Shown: in pieces, positions 18,267-27,862 of the stretch
How positions within the stretch are numbered: position 1 is the first letter of the stretch
Layout: every line of letters begins with the position of its first letter
NCBI RefSeq assembly: GCF_000717025.1
Contig: NZ_JNXG01000002.1
Coordinates: forward strand, 558,001 to 622,000
Origin: Streptomyces atroolivaceus
GTDB taxonomy: Bacteria > Actinomycetota > Actinomycetes > Streptomycetales > Streptomycetaceae
Reading direction: 5' to 3'
Length of the DNA stretch: 64,000 bases
Notes under the pieces: generated by a model
What the model was told of the DNA's origin: nothing
Database searches by the model: none
What the model saw: only the letters and a program-made list of their open reading frames with translations
Position numbers and translations under genes: made by a program

Positions 18267-18969
18267 CGCCTCCGCCTCCCTCCTGCTCGTACCGCTCGTC
18301 CTGTTCCGGCCCCAGCTGTCCTCCGAGCCGCCGCTCCAGCTTCCTCAGCGCGCGGTTCAGCCGGGACTTCACCGTCCCCCGCGGCCAGCCGAGGGCCTGT
18401 GCCGTCTCCGCTTCGCCCATCTCCAGCAGATAGCGGCAGGTCACCACCTGGCGCTGCTCCTCGCTCAGCTCGTCCAGCGCGGCGGTCAGCAGTGTCCTGC
18501 CTTCCCGGGCGAGGGCAGCCGCCGCCGGGTCCGCCGAGTCGGGTATCACCGGATCGGCGCCGCGGTAGCCGGCCTCACGGCCGGCCACCGCGCGCGCACG
18601 TCCGGCCGAGCGGACCGTGTTTCTCGTCTCATTCATCACGATGCGCAGCAGCCACGGCCTGAAGGACGCACCGTCCCGGAAACGGCCCAGGGCCTGATAC
18701 GCCTTGAAGAAGGCGGACTGCACCACGTCCTCCGCGTCCGCCCCCGCTCCGAACGCGACCGCGGCCCGCAGGGCGACCCCCGTGTGGGCGCGCACCAGCT
18801 GCGCGTATGCCTCCGTGTCCCCGGCGCGCACACGAGCGACCACCGCGGCCTCACCGTCGTCGCCTCCGGACAGCCCTCCGGCCTGCCCGACAGCACCGCT
18901 CCCACCCGCGTCGTCGGTGGTGCGGCTCTCTTCCAGGCCCGGCTGTGGAGCCCCTTCCCGCGTCCTCAC
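18241..18969 (-). CDS. ECF-type RNA polymerase sigma factor
   Basis: About 242 residues from GTG 18969; a shorter start near 18843 (VVARVRAGDTEAYAQL) is possible since no good ribosome binding site decides. Region 2 is near residues 40-110 (DTEAYAQLVRAHTGVALR, ADAEDVVQSAFFKAYQALGRF, FRPWLLRIVMNETRN), and region 4 near 165-225 (LDELSEEQRQVVTCRYLLEMGEAETAQALGWP split, GTVKSRLNRALRKLER). The anti-sigma-like gene directly downstream is disrupted, so this sigma factor may be unrestrained or silent. Divergent from trpS with a 54-bp gap. Confidence 0.9.
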   Translation of the reverse strand: MRTREGAPQPGLEESRTTDDAGGSGAVGQAGGLSGGDDGEAAVVARVRAGDTEAYAQLVRAHTGVALRAAVAFGAGADAEDVVQSAFFKAYQALGRFRDGASFRPWLLRIVMNETRNTVRSAGRARAVAGREAGYRGADPVIPDSADPAAAALAREGRTLLTAALDELSEEQRQVVTCRYLLEMGEAETAQALGWPRGTVKSRLNRALRKLERRLGGQLGPEQDERYEQEGGGGGGQGDGRR

Positions 18970-19011
18970 ATCTTTCCTACACCGGTTGCCGGAGATCGGT
19001 TCCACACCTGA

Positions 19012-20037
<1,026 letters not shown>

Positions 20038-20127
20038 GTCCAAGGACCCTGGCGATACCACGGCCGAAGGGGCCACACTGGCGTCGGCACCACTGAAGAA
20101 CGACCTGCGACGATAGAGGAGAACGAT

Positions 20128-20718
20128 GTGGGGACCGTAACGCTTGGCGTTTCGATCGCGGTCCCGGAGCCGTACGGCAGCCTGCTCCAGGAGCGGCGCG
20201 CGAGCTTCGGGGACCCTGCCGCGTACGGCATCCCCACCCACGTCACCCTTCTTCCGCCGACCGAGGCCGAGGCGGCCGACCTGCCGGCGATCGAGGCCCA
20301 TCTCTCCCACATCGCCACGGCCGGGCGCCCCTTCCCGATGCGGCTGTCCGGTACGGGCACCTTCCGCCCGCTCTCGCCGGTCGTGTACGTCCAGGTGGTC
20401 GAGGGCGCCTCGGCCTGCTCCTGGCTCCAGAAGCGGGTCCGGGAGGCCTCCGGGCCCCTGGTGCGGGAGCTGCAGTTCCCGTACCACCCGCACGTGACCG
20501 TGGCTCACGGCATCGAGGAGGAGGCCATGGACCGCGCGTACGAGGAGCTCTCCTCGTACGAGGCGGCCTGGACCTGCGGTTCCTTCGCGCTGTACGAACA
20601 AGGCGCGGACGGTGTCTGGCGCAAGATCAACGAGTTCCCGTTCGGAGCCGGCGGCGGCGCGCCCGCGGTACCGGCCCAGGGCAGCAGTTCCATGGACCAG
20701 CCGTCCCTGCACCCCTGA
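20128..20718 (+). CDS. 2'-5' RNA ligase-like 2H phosphoesterase
   Basis: 196 residues; GTG at 20128 with AGAGGA 7 nt upstream. Two His-x-Thr motifs define the 2H superfamily: PTHVTLLPP (near residues 32-40) and HPHVTVAHG (near 118-126). Acts on 2',3'-cyclic or 2'-5' RNA linkages in known relatives; the substrate here is unknown. The last 25 residues are Gly/Ala/Pro/Ser-rich. It follows trpS on the same strand after 90 bp, an arrangement common in Streptomyces that fits RNA metabolism. Confidence 0.92.
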   Translation: MGTVTLGVSIAVPEPYGSLLQERRASFGDPAAYGIPTHVTLLPPTEAEAADLPAIEAHLSHIATAGRPFPMRLSGTGTFRPLSPVVYVQVVEGASACSWLQKRVREASGPLVRELQFPYHPHVTVAHGIEEEAMDRAYEELSSYEAAWTCGSFALYEQGADGVWRKINEFPFGAGGGAPAVPAQGSSSMDQPSLHP

Positions 20719-20721
20719 GTT

Positions 20722-20765
20722 CGGATCAGGCACGGCCCGGGACAGCCCGGCGCAGGCCTGATCCG
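20722..20765. terminator. Bidirectional hairpin between convergent genes
   Basis: CGGATCAGGC (20722-20731) pairs perfectly with GCCTGATCCG (20756-20765); the 24-nt loop is itself GC-rich and can fold (GGCCCGGGACAGCCCGG). It occupies the whole 56-bp gap. Confidence 0.75.
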
Positions 20766-20774
20766 GCCCACGGA

Positions 20775-21533
20775 CTACCGGACCGGAAGCCGGCGGAACA
20801 GCGGACGCGGCACGTGCCGCAGGGCCGACATCACCACCCGTAGCGCCCCCGGCACCCACACCGTCTCCGCACCCCGCCGCAGCCCCGCCACGATCGCGTC
20901 CGCGACCGCCGCCGGGGTCGTGGCGAGCGGGGCCTCCTCGCGCCCCGCGGTCATCCGGGACCGCACGAAGCCGGGGCGTACGACCATCACGTGCACCCCC
21001 GTCCCGTGCAGCGCGTCGCCGAGCCCCTGGGCGAACGCGTCCAGGCCCGCCTTGCTGGAGCCGTAGATGAAGTCGGCGCGCCGGGCGCGTTCACCGGCCA
21101 CCGAGGAGAGCACCACGAGCGACCCGTGGCCCTGCGCCTGGAGTGCGCCGGCGCACACCAGGCCGGCCGAGACCGCCCCCGTGTAGTTGGTCTGCGCCAC
21201 CCGGACCGCGGAGAGGGGCTCCTCCTCGTCGCGCGCCTGGTCGCCCAGGACGCCGAAGGCCAGCAGCACCATGTCGATGTCGCCCTCGGTGAAGAGCTTT
21301 CCGAGCACCTCCTCGTGGGAGGCGGAGTCGAGCGCGTCGAAGGCAACGGTACGGACGTCGGCCCCGAGCTCGCGCAGCTCGGCAGCGGCCCGTTCCAGGG
21401 CGGGGGAGGGCCGGCCGGCCAGCCGGACGGTCCGGGTACGGCGGGCGATCAGCCGCCGCGCGGTGGCCAGGCCGATCTCCGAGGTGCCGCCGAGGACGAG
21501 CAGGGACTGAGGGGCACCGAAGGCGTCCTTCAC
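20775..21533 (-). CDS. Short-chain dehydrogenase, DprE2-like
   Basis: 252 residues from GTG 21533 (TAGGAG 7 nt upstream). Rossmann motif LLVLGGTSEIGLATARRL near residues 11-28, then VVLSSVAGERAR with the catalytic Ser and YGSSKAGLDAF (Tyr-x3-Lys). The sequence style, together with the DprE1-like oxidase 195 bp upstream on the same strand, matches DprE2, which with DprE1 epimerises decaprenyl-phosphoryl-ribose to arabinose in mycobacteria. In Streptomyces the product is unproven; it may supply a polyprenyl-phosphate pentose for glycosylation. Confidence 0.85.
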   Translation of the reverse strand: MKDAFGAPQSLLVLGGTSEIGLATARRLIARRTRTVRLAGRPSPALERAAAELRELGADVRTVAFDALDSASHEEVLGKLFTEGDIDMVLLAFGVLGDQARDEEEPLSAVRVAQTNYTGAVSAGLVCAGALQAQGHGSLVVLSSVAGERARRADFIYGSSKAGLDAFAQGLGDALHGTGVHVMVVRPGFVRSRMTAGREEAPLATTPAAVADAIVAGLRRGAETVWVPGALRVVMSALRHVPRPLFRRLPVR

Positions 21534-21727
21534 GGGATGACTCCTAGCAGGAAGAGAGGGCGGGGAGGCGGGAGAGCGGAACGGCGGAGCGCACGCGACG
21601 GCGGCGGGCACGACGGAACGGCCGTGAGCGAGCGAGGCCGTGGAGGAGCGGACGGGGCGGCGGAAGAGCGGACGGGGCCGGAGCGCCACCCCGTGGCGTG
21701 GCGGGGCCGGGGGGCGCGGGGCGCGGG
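21534..21727 (-). other. 194-bp gap between the DprE2-like and DprE1-like genes
   Basis: On the plus strand this stretch is strongly purine-rich (GGCGGGAG, GGCGGAGC, GGAGCGGACGGGG repeated loosely). I see no gene, clear hairpin or promoter. The two flanking genes may still share a transcript. Confidence 0.45.
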
Positions 21728-23077
21728 TCAGAGCGCGAGGCGGCGGGAGAGGTCGGACCGGAAGGCCCCCGCCGGGTCCAGCTCCTCGCGCAGTGCGCGG
21801 AACTCGGGCAGCCGCGGGTACATCGCGGCGAGCAGACCGGGCCGCAGGCGTGCGTCCTTCGCCAGGCAGACCCTGCCGCCCGCCGCCGCGACCTCCTCGT
21901 CCAGCCCGTCGAGCAGGCGGGCCAGACCTGGCAGGCCGACGGGCAGCCCGAAGGAGAGCGTCCAGCCGGGCGCCGGGAACGAGAGCCACCCCGGGCCGCC
22001 CTCGCCGAAGCGTTTGAGGACGGCGTGGAAGGCGGGGCAACGGCGCAGGGTGAGCCGGCGGACGATCCGGTGCAGGGTCTCCTCCTGACCGTGTCCGACG
22101 GTGAACTGGTACTGGACGGAACCGCCCCGGCCGGGGGCACGGCCCCAGCGGGGTGCGGCGTCCATGGGGTGGAAGAAGGTGGAGATCCCCTGCGGTTCCC
22201 CGCTCCGCGAGGCGGGTGAGCCACGGAAGCGGAGCCCGTTCAGGAGCGCCGCCGGGGTCCGGCCGAGGAGCCCCTCCGGGATCAGCGCGGACGCGGTGGG
22301 CAGCGGCCCGGGGCGGAATTCCAACGCCGTGCGCCTGGCGCGCGCCGGGAGCGCGTCCAGGGGTGCGTGCTCCCCACGGGTGACGACGGCGCGGCCCGTG
22401 CTTCTCCCGCGCGCCAGGAGGTCGATCCACGCAGCCGCGTACGGTGTCCGGTCGCCGCAGGCGGCGAGCCGGGCCAGCGCCTCGTCCAGGTCGTTCGCCC
22501 GTGCGGTGTCGACCGACATCAGGGAGCTGGTGACGGGGCGCAGGCCGAGGGTGGCGGAGAGGATGACGCCGGTGAGCCCCAGGCCTCCGGCGGTCGCGTC
22601 GAAGAGGGCGGAGCCCGGCAGCACCGTCCGTACCTCGCCGTCGGCGGTCAGCAGCTCCAGGGCGCGCACGTGCCGGGCGAACGAGCCCGCGGTCCGGTGG
22701 TTCCTGCCGTGGACGTCCGAGCCGATCGCTCCCCCGACGGTGACCTGGCGTGTGGCGGGGGTGACCGGGAGGAACCAGCCGAGCGGGAGCACCGTCCCCA
22801 TCAGGCGGTGCAGGCTCACCCCGGCATCGCAGACCACCGTCCCCGCGACGGCGTCGACCGCGCGGATCCGGTCCAGTGCGGTCATGTCGATCACGGAACC
22901 CCCCGCGTTCTGCGCGGCGTCACCATGGGCGCGGCCCAGCCCCCGGGCGACGACCCCCCGGGGACCGCGGCCCCGCACGACGAGCGCGGCGTCTTCGTAC
23001 GTACGAGGGCGGAACCGCAGGGCGGTCGTCGGGGCGGTGCGGCCCCAGCCGGACAAGGACACCGTGTCGACAGACAT
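21728..23077 (-). CDS. DprE1-like FAD-dependent oxidase
   Basis: 449 residues from ATG 23077. FAD-binding (PCMH) domain: RGLGRAHGDAAQNAGGSVIDM, then VTVGGAIGSDVHGRNHRTAGSF, the hallmark DVHG(K/R)NH of DprE1. The C-terminal part keeps LSFPAPGW, LAKDARL (equivalent of the flavin-contacting Lys418 of M. tuberculosis) and AMYPRLPEFR, ending FRSDLSRRLAL. At the position of mycobacterial Cys387 (GWNIC there) this protein reads GWTLS, Ser375. It oxidises a polyprenyl-phosphoryl pentose at C2 in the known family; the DprE2-like reductase downstream completes the pair. Confidence 0.88.
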   Translation of the reverse strand: MSVDTVSLSGWGRTAPTTALRFRPRTYEDAALVVRGRGPRGVVARGLGRAHGDAAQNAGGSVIDMTALDRIRAVDAVAGTVVCDAGVSLHRLMGTVLPLGWFLPVTPATRQVTVGGAIGSDVHGRNHRTAGSFARHVRALELLTADGEVRTVLPGSALFDATAGGLGLTGVILSATLGLRPVTSSLMSVDTARANDLDEALARLAACGDRTPYAAAWIDLLARGRSTGRAVVTRGEHAPLDALPARARRTALEFRPGPLPTASALIPEGLLGRTPAALLNGLRFRGSPASRSGEPQGISTFFHPMDAAPRWGRAPGRGGSVQYQFTVGHGQEETLHRIVRRLTLRRCPAFHAVLKRFGEGGPGWLSFPAPGWTLSFGLPVGLPGLARLLDGLDEEVAAAGGRVCLAKDARLRPGLLAAMYPRLPEFRALREELDPAGAFRSDLSRRLAL

Positions 23078-23205
23078 GGTCGTGACCGTATCGCCCAGCA
23101 AAACCCTTTTGAGGGATTTGTTACAGCACTCACCGAAATGGGTGATTGGTGAGTCGAGAGGCGGTCCACGCCGGTTTTCCGCGCCCGGAAGGGTACGCGT
23201 ACGTC

Positions 23206-24138
23206 ATGGACTGGCTGAAGAAACTTCCCGTCGTCGGGCCGCTCGTCGGGCGGCTGATGGAGACGCACGCCTGGCGCTCCTACGAGACGCTGGACCGGGT
23301 CCACTGGACCAGGCTCGCGGCGGCGATCACCTTCCTCAGCTTCCTCGCGCTCTTCCCGCTGATCGCGGTCGGCGCCGCGGTCGGCGCCGCCCTGCTCTCC
23401 CCCGAACAGCTCGACAAGATCGAGGAGAAGCTCGCCGACCAGGTGCCCGGCATCTCGGACCAGCTCGGCATCGACAACCTCGTGGACCATGCGGGCACGG
23501 TGGGAGTCGTCGCCGCCGTGCTGCTGCTCCTCACGGGCATCGGGTGGGTCGGCTCGATGCGGGACTGCCTGCGCGCGGTGTGGGAGAAGGACGACGTGGA
23601 CGAGGGCAATCCGGTCGTCCGCAAGCTCAAGGACGCCGGTCTGCTGCTGGGCCTCGGCGGAGCGGCCCTCCTGACGCTCGCCGTGTCCACGGTCGCCTCC
23701 ACGGCCATCGGCTGGACCGCCGACCGCCTGGGCATCCCCGAGAACGGCCTCGGCGGGGTGCTGCTCCAGCTGGCCGCCGTGGCCGTGGCGGTCCTCGCCG
23801 ACTTCCTGATCCTGCTCTACCTGCTGACCCTGCTGCCCGGGGTCGAGCCGCCGCGCCGGCGCCTCGTCGTGGCCGGGCTGGTCGGCGCGGTCGGCTTCGA
23901 GCTGCTCAAGCTGTTGCTCGGCAGCTACATGCGGGATGTCGCGTCGAAGAGCATGTACGGCGCGTTCGGCGTGCCGATCGCGCTCCTCCTGTGGATCAAC
24001 TTCAGCGCGAAGCTGCTGCTGGTCTGCGCCGCCTGGACGGCGACGCCCAGCAAGGACGGCGTCAAGGGCGAGGAGGGCGCGGACGTCAGCGGCGGGGGAG
24101 GCGACGCGCCAGGTCGGGAAGCGGCCAGCGCCGGTTGA
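23206..24138 (+). CDS. YihY/BrkB-family membrane protein
   Basis: 310 residues from ATG 23206, chosen over an upstream in-frame start at 23146 because the family begins near MDWLKKLPVVGPL. Six hydrophobic helices (about 40-65, 100-122, 140-162, 180-205, 215-235, 250-275). Conserved blocks RLAAAITFLSFLALFPL, SMRDCLRAVWEKDD and YGAFGVPIALLLWINFSAKLLL are those of the YihY/BrkB family, of disputed function (once named RNase BN). Its last 53 bp overlap the end of the opposing carboxypeptidase gene. Confidence 0.92.
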   Translation: MDWLKKLPVVGPLVGRLMETHAWRSYETLDRVHWTRLAAAITFLSFLALFPLIAVGAAVGAALLSPEQLDKIEEKLADQVPGISDQLGIDNLVDHAGTVGVVAAVLLLLTGIGWVGSMRDCLRAVWEKDDVDEGNPVVRKLKDAGLLLGLGGAALLTLAVSTVASTAIGWTADRLGIPENGLGGVLLQLAAVAVAVLADFLILLYLLTLLPGVEPPRRRLVVAGLVGAVGFELLKLLLGSYMRDVASKSMYGAFGVPIALLLWINFSAKLLLVCAAWTATPSKDGVKGEEGADVSGGGGDAPGREAASAG

Positions 24139-25336
24139 CCAGGAACACACCGGCGGCCAGGACCGCCAGCAGCCCGCCGGTGACCGACAGCGCGGTCCAC
24201 ACCCCGCCGGACCCGGCCGGGGCCGCCGTCGTGGCCGCCGCGGCCGCGTGTTCCTTCCCCTCGGCCTTGCCCGCGCCCGTCGCGGCTTCGGAGCCCTTCG
24301 CCGCCACGGCGGACTTCGGGGGTACCAGCTCGCCCACCGGTGTCACCTTGCCGCTGGCGGAGAAGCCCCAGTCGAGCAGGCCGGCGGCCTCCGTGTAGAC
24401 GGCGTGGCTCTCGTCGGACGAGGGGTTCATGACCGTCACCAGCAGCACCTTCCCGTCGCGTTCGGCGATGCCCGTGAAGGTGTTGCCCGCGTGCGTGGTG
24501 TAGCCGTTCTTGACGCCCGCGATGCCCTTGTAAGGCTCCACCCCGATGTCGCCGGTGATCAGCCGGTTGGTGTTCTGGATCTCGAAGCTCTTCCGCTTCT
24601 TGCCCTTCTTCTGCTCGCCCGGGAACTCCGCCGTCGCCGTCGCGGCGTACTCACGGAAGTCCGCCTTCTGCATCCCGCTCCGTGCGAACAGCGTCAGGTC
24701 GTAGGCGCTGGAGACCTGCTCAGGGGCGTCGTAACCGTCGGGCGAGACGACCCTGGTGTCCAGGGCCTGGAGCTCCTCGGCGTGACGCTGCATCGCGGCG
24801 ACCGTCGCGGGGACGCCGCCGTACATCTCCGAGAGCACGTGCACGGCGTCGTTGCCGGAGCGCAGGAACACACCGAGCCACAGGTCGTGGACCGTGTAGA
24901 GGTGGTCTTCCTTGACACCCACCAGGCTGCTTCCCTCGCCGATGCCGGAGAGTTCGTCCTCGGTCACCAGGTGGGTCAGGGACTTCGGCTGCAGGGCGGG
25001 CAGGACCGTGTCGGCGAAGAGCATCTTCAGGGTGGATGCGGGAGGCAGCCGCCAGTGGGCGTTGTGGGCCGCCAGGACGTCCCCGCTCTCCGCGTCCGCC
25101 ACGATCCACGACCGCGCGCTGAGATCCTTCGGCAGGACCGGGGCACCGGGCCCCAGGGAGACCTGGGTGCCCACCTCGCCCAGCCGCTCGCCTCCCACGG
25201 TCGACATCGGACCGGTCGGCTTCGGCTGTTTGTCGTCGGTCTTGTCCTTGTCGGCCGCCCCTGCGGGACTGACGACGCATACGGACAGCAACGCGGCGGA
25301 GAGGACCGTCATTACGGTCTTTTTCAGAGCAGGCAC
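24086..25336 (-). CDS. D-alanyl-D-alanine carboxypeptidase, DacC type
   Basis: 416 residues from GTG 25336. Signal peptide (VPALKKTVMTVLSAALLSVC) ending near AGA, then a penicillin-binding SxxK-type domain: Ser101-Thr-Leu-Lys104, Ser160-Gly-Asn162, and Lys276-Asn-Gly278 where most relatives have KTG or KSG. A Lys/Ala-rich linker leads to a C-terminal transmembrane helix (about 380-402) and a basic tail, so it is membrane-anchored by its C-terminus. Removes the terminal D-Ala of peptidoglycan stem peptides, which favours L,D-cross-linking (see the L,D-transpeptidase at 38819). Its 3' end overlaps the BrkB gene. Confidence 0.93.
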   Translation of the reverse strand: MPALKKTVMTVLSAALLSVCVVSPAGAADKDKTDDKQPKPTGPMSTVGGERLGEVGTQVSLGPGAPVLPKDLSARSWIVADAESGDVLAAHNAHWRLPPASTLKMLFADTVLPALQPKSLTHLVTEDELSGIGEGSSLVGVKEDHLYTVHDLWLGVFLRSGNDAVHVLSEMYGGVPATVAAMQRHAEELQALDTRVVSPDGYDAPEQVSSAYDLTLFARSGMQKADFREYAATATAEFPGEQKKGKKRKSFEIQNTNRLITGDIGVEPYKGIAGVKNGYTTHAGNTFTGIAERDGKVLLVTVMNPSSDESHAVYTEAAGLLDWGFSASGKVTPVGELVPPKSAVAAKGSEAATGAGKAEGKEHAAAAATTAAPAGSGGVWTALSVTGGLLAVLAAGVFLVNRRWPLPDLARRLPRR

Positions 25337-25457
25337 GGTCGGAAACGTACAGGGCGTTGCTGAGGATGGGGACCCGGATGGCCTGACCCGCCGGACATAC
25401 CGCCGGGACAGCCCACCCCGGGCGATCGGTCGGGAGCGCGGCGGCGATACTGATTCC

Positions 25458-25703
25458 ATGAAGCTCAGCCGCCCCGTCTCCTGGTTCCTGCTCGTCTTCG
25501 GAGCGTGGAGCTGGGTCATCTGGGTCACCTTTGTGAAGAATCTCTGGAAGGACGGCAGCGGACTCGCGTTCGACGACGCGGGTGACCCGACTGCGTACTT
25601 CTGGGTCCATCTCGCGCTCGCCATCACCTCGTTTCTTCTGGGGACGGCTGTGGGGGTCATCGGGTTCCGTGGTGTCAGGGCTTCGCGTCGTGAGAGCACA
25701 TGA
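25458..25703 (+). CDS. SCO4848-family small membrane protein
   Basis: 81 residues from ATG 25458. Two hydrophobic helices (about 8-28 and 48-72) flank a short loop (KNLWKDGSGLAFDDAGDPT). Sequence and position next to the DacC-type gene match a conserved Streptomyces family named after SCO4848. Function unknown. It precedes the metallophosphoesterase by 54 bp on the same strand and may be cotranscribed. Confidence 0.88.
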   Translation: MKLSRPVSWFLLVFGAWSWVIWVTFVKNLWKDGSGLAFDDAGDPTAYFWVHLALAITSFLLGTAVGVIGFRGVRASRREST

Positions 25704-25757
25704 CGGAACGGGCACGGCTCGTCATCCGGACAGGATCGTTTCAGCGGGGGAGCGTAC

Positions 25758-27131
25758 GTGGTTGTGGTCTTCGTACTTGTGGCGGTCGCGGTCTTCGCGC
25801 TGCTCGCGGGTGTGCACAGATATGTGTGGCGCCGGCTGATCGGTGACACCACGGAGAAGGGCGGTGTCGCGCGCCGGGCGGGCACCGTCGCGGCCTTCGT
25901 GCTGCCGCTGCTCACCGTCGGTGCCTTCGTCTCCAGCCGTGCCGGGTTCCCCTTCTGGCTGCAGCAGGTGCTGGCCTGGCCGGGTTACCTGTGGCTGGCG
26001 GTCCTGCTCTACCTGACGCTGGCTCTGCTGGTGGGAGAGGCCGCCCGCCCCCTGCTGCGCCGCCTGCTCGCGCGCCGGGCCGGAACAGCCGGCGCCGGAC
26101 CTGCGGACCAGGCCACCGGGAAGGCCGACGCACGCACCGGCCGGACGCCCCTGGCGGCGGAGGACCAGACGGACCAGGCCCCCGCCTCCACCCCCCGGCA
26201 GGCGGAGCGGGCAACCGCCACGGCCACGGGACCCGGCTCCGCGACGGGCAGCACCCGTACGGAACTCGCGCCGGCCGCCGAGACCGCCGCCCCGCCCGTC
26301 GCCGACCCCTCGCGGCGGCTGTTCGTCGCCCGCGCCGTCGGCGGAGCGGCTGCTCTCGCGGGGCTCGGTACGGTCGGCTACGGCACCTACGGGGTGCTGC
26401 GCGGCCCCAAGGTGAAGCGGGTCACCGTGCCGCTCGCCAGGCTGCCGCGCTCCGCCCACGGCTTCCGGATCGCCGTGGTCAGCGACATCCACCTCGGCCC
26501 CATCCTCGGCAGCGCGCACACCCGCCGCATCGTGGACACGATCAACGCGACCCGGCCCGACCTGGTCGCCGTCGTCGGGGACCTCGTCGACGGAACCGTC
26601 GCCGATCTCGGTACCGCGGCAGAGCCGCTCGCCGGGCTGGAGGCACGCCACGGCAGCTACTTCGTCACCGGCAACCACGAGTACTTCTCCGGCGCCGCCG
26701 AATGGGTCGACCACGTGCGCGAGCTGGGTCTGCACCCGCTGGAGAACGCCCGCGTGGAGATCGCCGGCTTCGATCTCGCCGGAGTGAACGACGTCGCGGG
26801 CGAGAGCGAGGGCCAAGGGCCCGACTTCGCCCGAGCGCTCGGCGACCGGGACCGCAGCCGCGCCTCCGTCCTCCTCGCGCACCAGCCCGTCGTCATCGAT
26901 GACGCCGTCGAGTACGGCGTCGGTCTCCAGCTCTCCGGCCACACCCACGGAGGCCAGCTCTGGCCCGGGAACATGCTGGCGGGACTCGCCAATCCGACCG
27001 TCGCCGGGCTCGAACGCTACGGCGACACCCAGCTGTACGTATCGCGCGGTGCGGGTGCCTGGGGACCGCCCGTGCGCGTCGGCGCCCCCTCCGACATCAC
27101 CGTGGTGGAACTCGCTTCCCCGCAGGCCTGA
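25758..27131 (+). CDS. Membrane-bound metallophosphoesterase (YkuE/YaeI-like)
   Basis: 457 residues; GTG at 25758 with GGGGGAG 6 nt upstream. Three N-terminal hydrophobic helices (about 1-20, 40-62, 73-95), an Ala/Thr/Pro-rich linker, a Tat-like RRLFVARAVGGAAALAG segment near 191, then the phosphoesterase domain with all metal ligands: DIHLG, GDLVDG, GNHEYF, LLAHQP and SGHTHGGQ. Relatives hydrolyse UDP-diacylglucosamine-like or other phospholipid substrates at the membrane; the substrate here is not known. Confidence 0.92.
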   Translation: MVVVFVLVAVAVFALLAGVHRYVWRRLIGDTTEKGGVARRAGTVAAFVLPLLTVGAFVSSRAGFPFWLQQVLAWPGYLWLAVLLYLTLALLVGEAARPLLRRLLARRAGTAGAGPADQATGKADARTGRTPLAAEDQTDQAPASTPRQAERATATATGPGSATGSTRTELAPAAETAAPPVADPSRRLFVARAVGGAAALAGLGTVGYGTYGVLRGPKVKRVTVPLARLPRSAHGFRIAVVSDIHLGPILGSAHTRRIVDTINATRPDLVAVVGDLVDGTVADLGTAAEPLAGLEARHGSYFVTGNHEYFSGAAEWVDHVRELGLHPLENARVEIAGFDLAGVNDVAGESEGQGPDFARALGDRDRSRASVLLAHQPVVIDDAVEYGVGLQLSGHTHGGQLWPGNMLAGLANPTVAGLERYGDTQLYVSRGAGAWGPPVRVGAPSDITVVELASPQA

Positions 27132-27133
27132 AG

Positions 27134-27853
27134 TCAGCCGGCTCCGCCGTCCCGTGCGCCCCGCGAGGACGCCCCGGGCATGAACTCCACCAGCACGTCG
27201 TGGACCTGCCGCACGAGCGGTCGCAGCACCCGGAAACGGGAGAGCGCGATCGCCCGGGCGGCGATCGGCGCGGTGCGCTCGACGAGCCGGCGGCTGCGTT
27301 CCGTGCCCTCGGACCGGTCGTAGACCCAGAACAGCACCAGGCCCATCTGCATCAGCCACATCAACTGCGGCAGCAGTCGGGCGAGTTCGGGGTCGGCTTT
27401 GGTCGAGGAGCCCGCCAGGCAGCGTTCGTGCACCGAGATGACCGCCTCGCGGGCCGCGGCAGAATCCTGCGAGAAGGGGGAGAGCGGACTGTCCGGGTCG
27501 GCGGCGTTCTTGAAGAACTGCGCGGCGAAGCGGTGGTACTGGCCGGCCACGTCCAGCCAGCTCAGCAGCACTCCCCGGATGCGTACGGCGAGGTCCTCGT
27601 CCCCGGCCAGCACGGGTTGTACCGCCACCTCGTGCTCGGCGGCGAGCCGGTCGTAGAAGCCCTGGACCAGGTGCTCCTTGGACGAGAAGTAGTAGTACGC
27701 GTTCCCGACGGAGACCCCTGCCTCCTGGGCGATGGCCCGCATCGTCGTCCGGTCGTAGCCGCGCTCCTCGAAGAGCCGGAGCGCGGTCTCCAGGATCAGG
27801 GTGCGGGTCTGCTCGCTCTTCGGTGCCTTCGCCGGCTTCTCTTCCTTGGCCAC
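27134..27853 (-). CDS. TetR-family transcriptional regulator
   Basis: 239 residues from GTG 27853. The N-terminal helix-turn-helix is clear: TRTLILETALRLFEERGYD, TTMRAIAQEAGVSVGNAYYYF, KEHLVQGFY (about residues 17-65). The C-terminal ligand domain has no recognisable partner. Its gene ends 2 bp from the convergent metallophosphoesterase and starts 9 bp after the gene at 27863-28339, with which it may be cotranscribed. Confidence 0.92.
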   Translation of the reverse strand: MAKEEKPAKAPKSEQTRTLILETALRLFEERGYDRTTMRAIAQEAGVSVGNAYYYFSSKEHLVQGFYDRLAAEHEVAVQPVLAGDEDLAVRIRGVLLSWLDVAGQYHRFAAQFFKNAADPDSPLSPFSQDSAAAREAVISVHERCLAGSSTKADPELARLLPQLMWLMQMGLVLFWVYDRSEGTERSRRLVERTAPIAARAIALSRFRVLRPLVRQVHDVLVEFMPGASSRGARDGGAG

Positions 27854-27862
27854 GCTCCCAGG

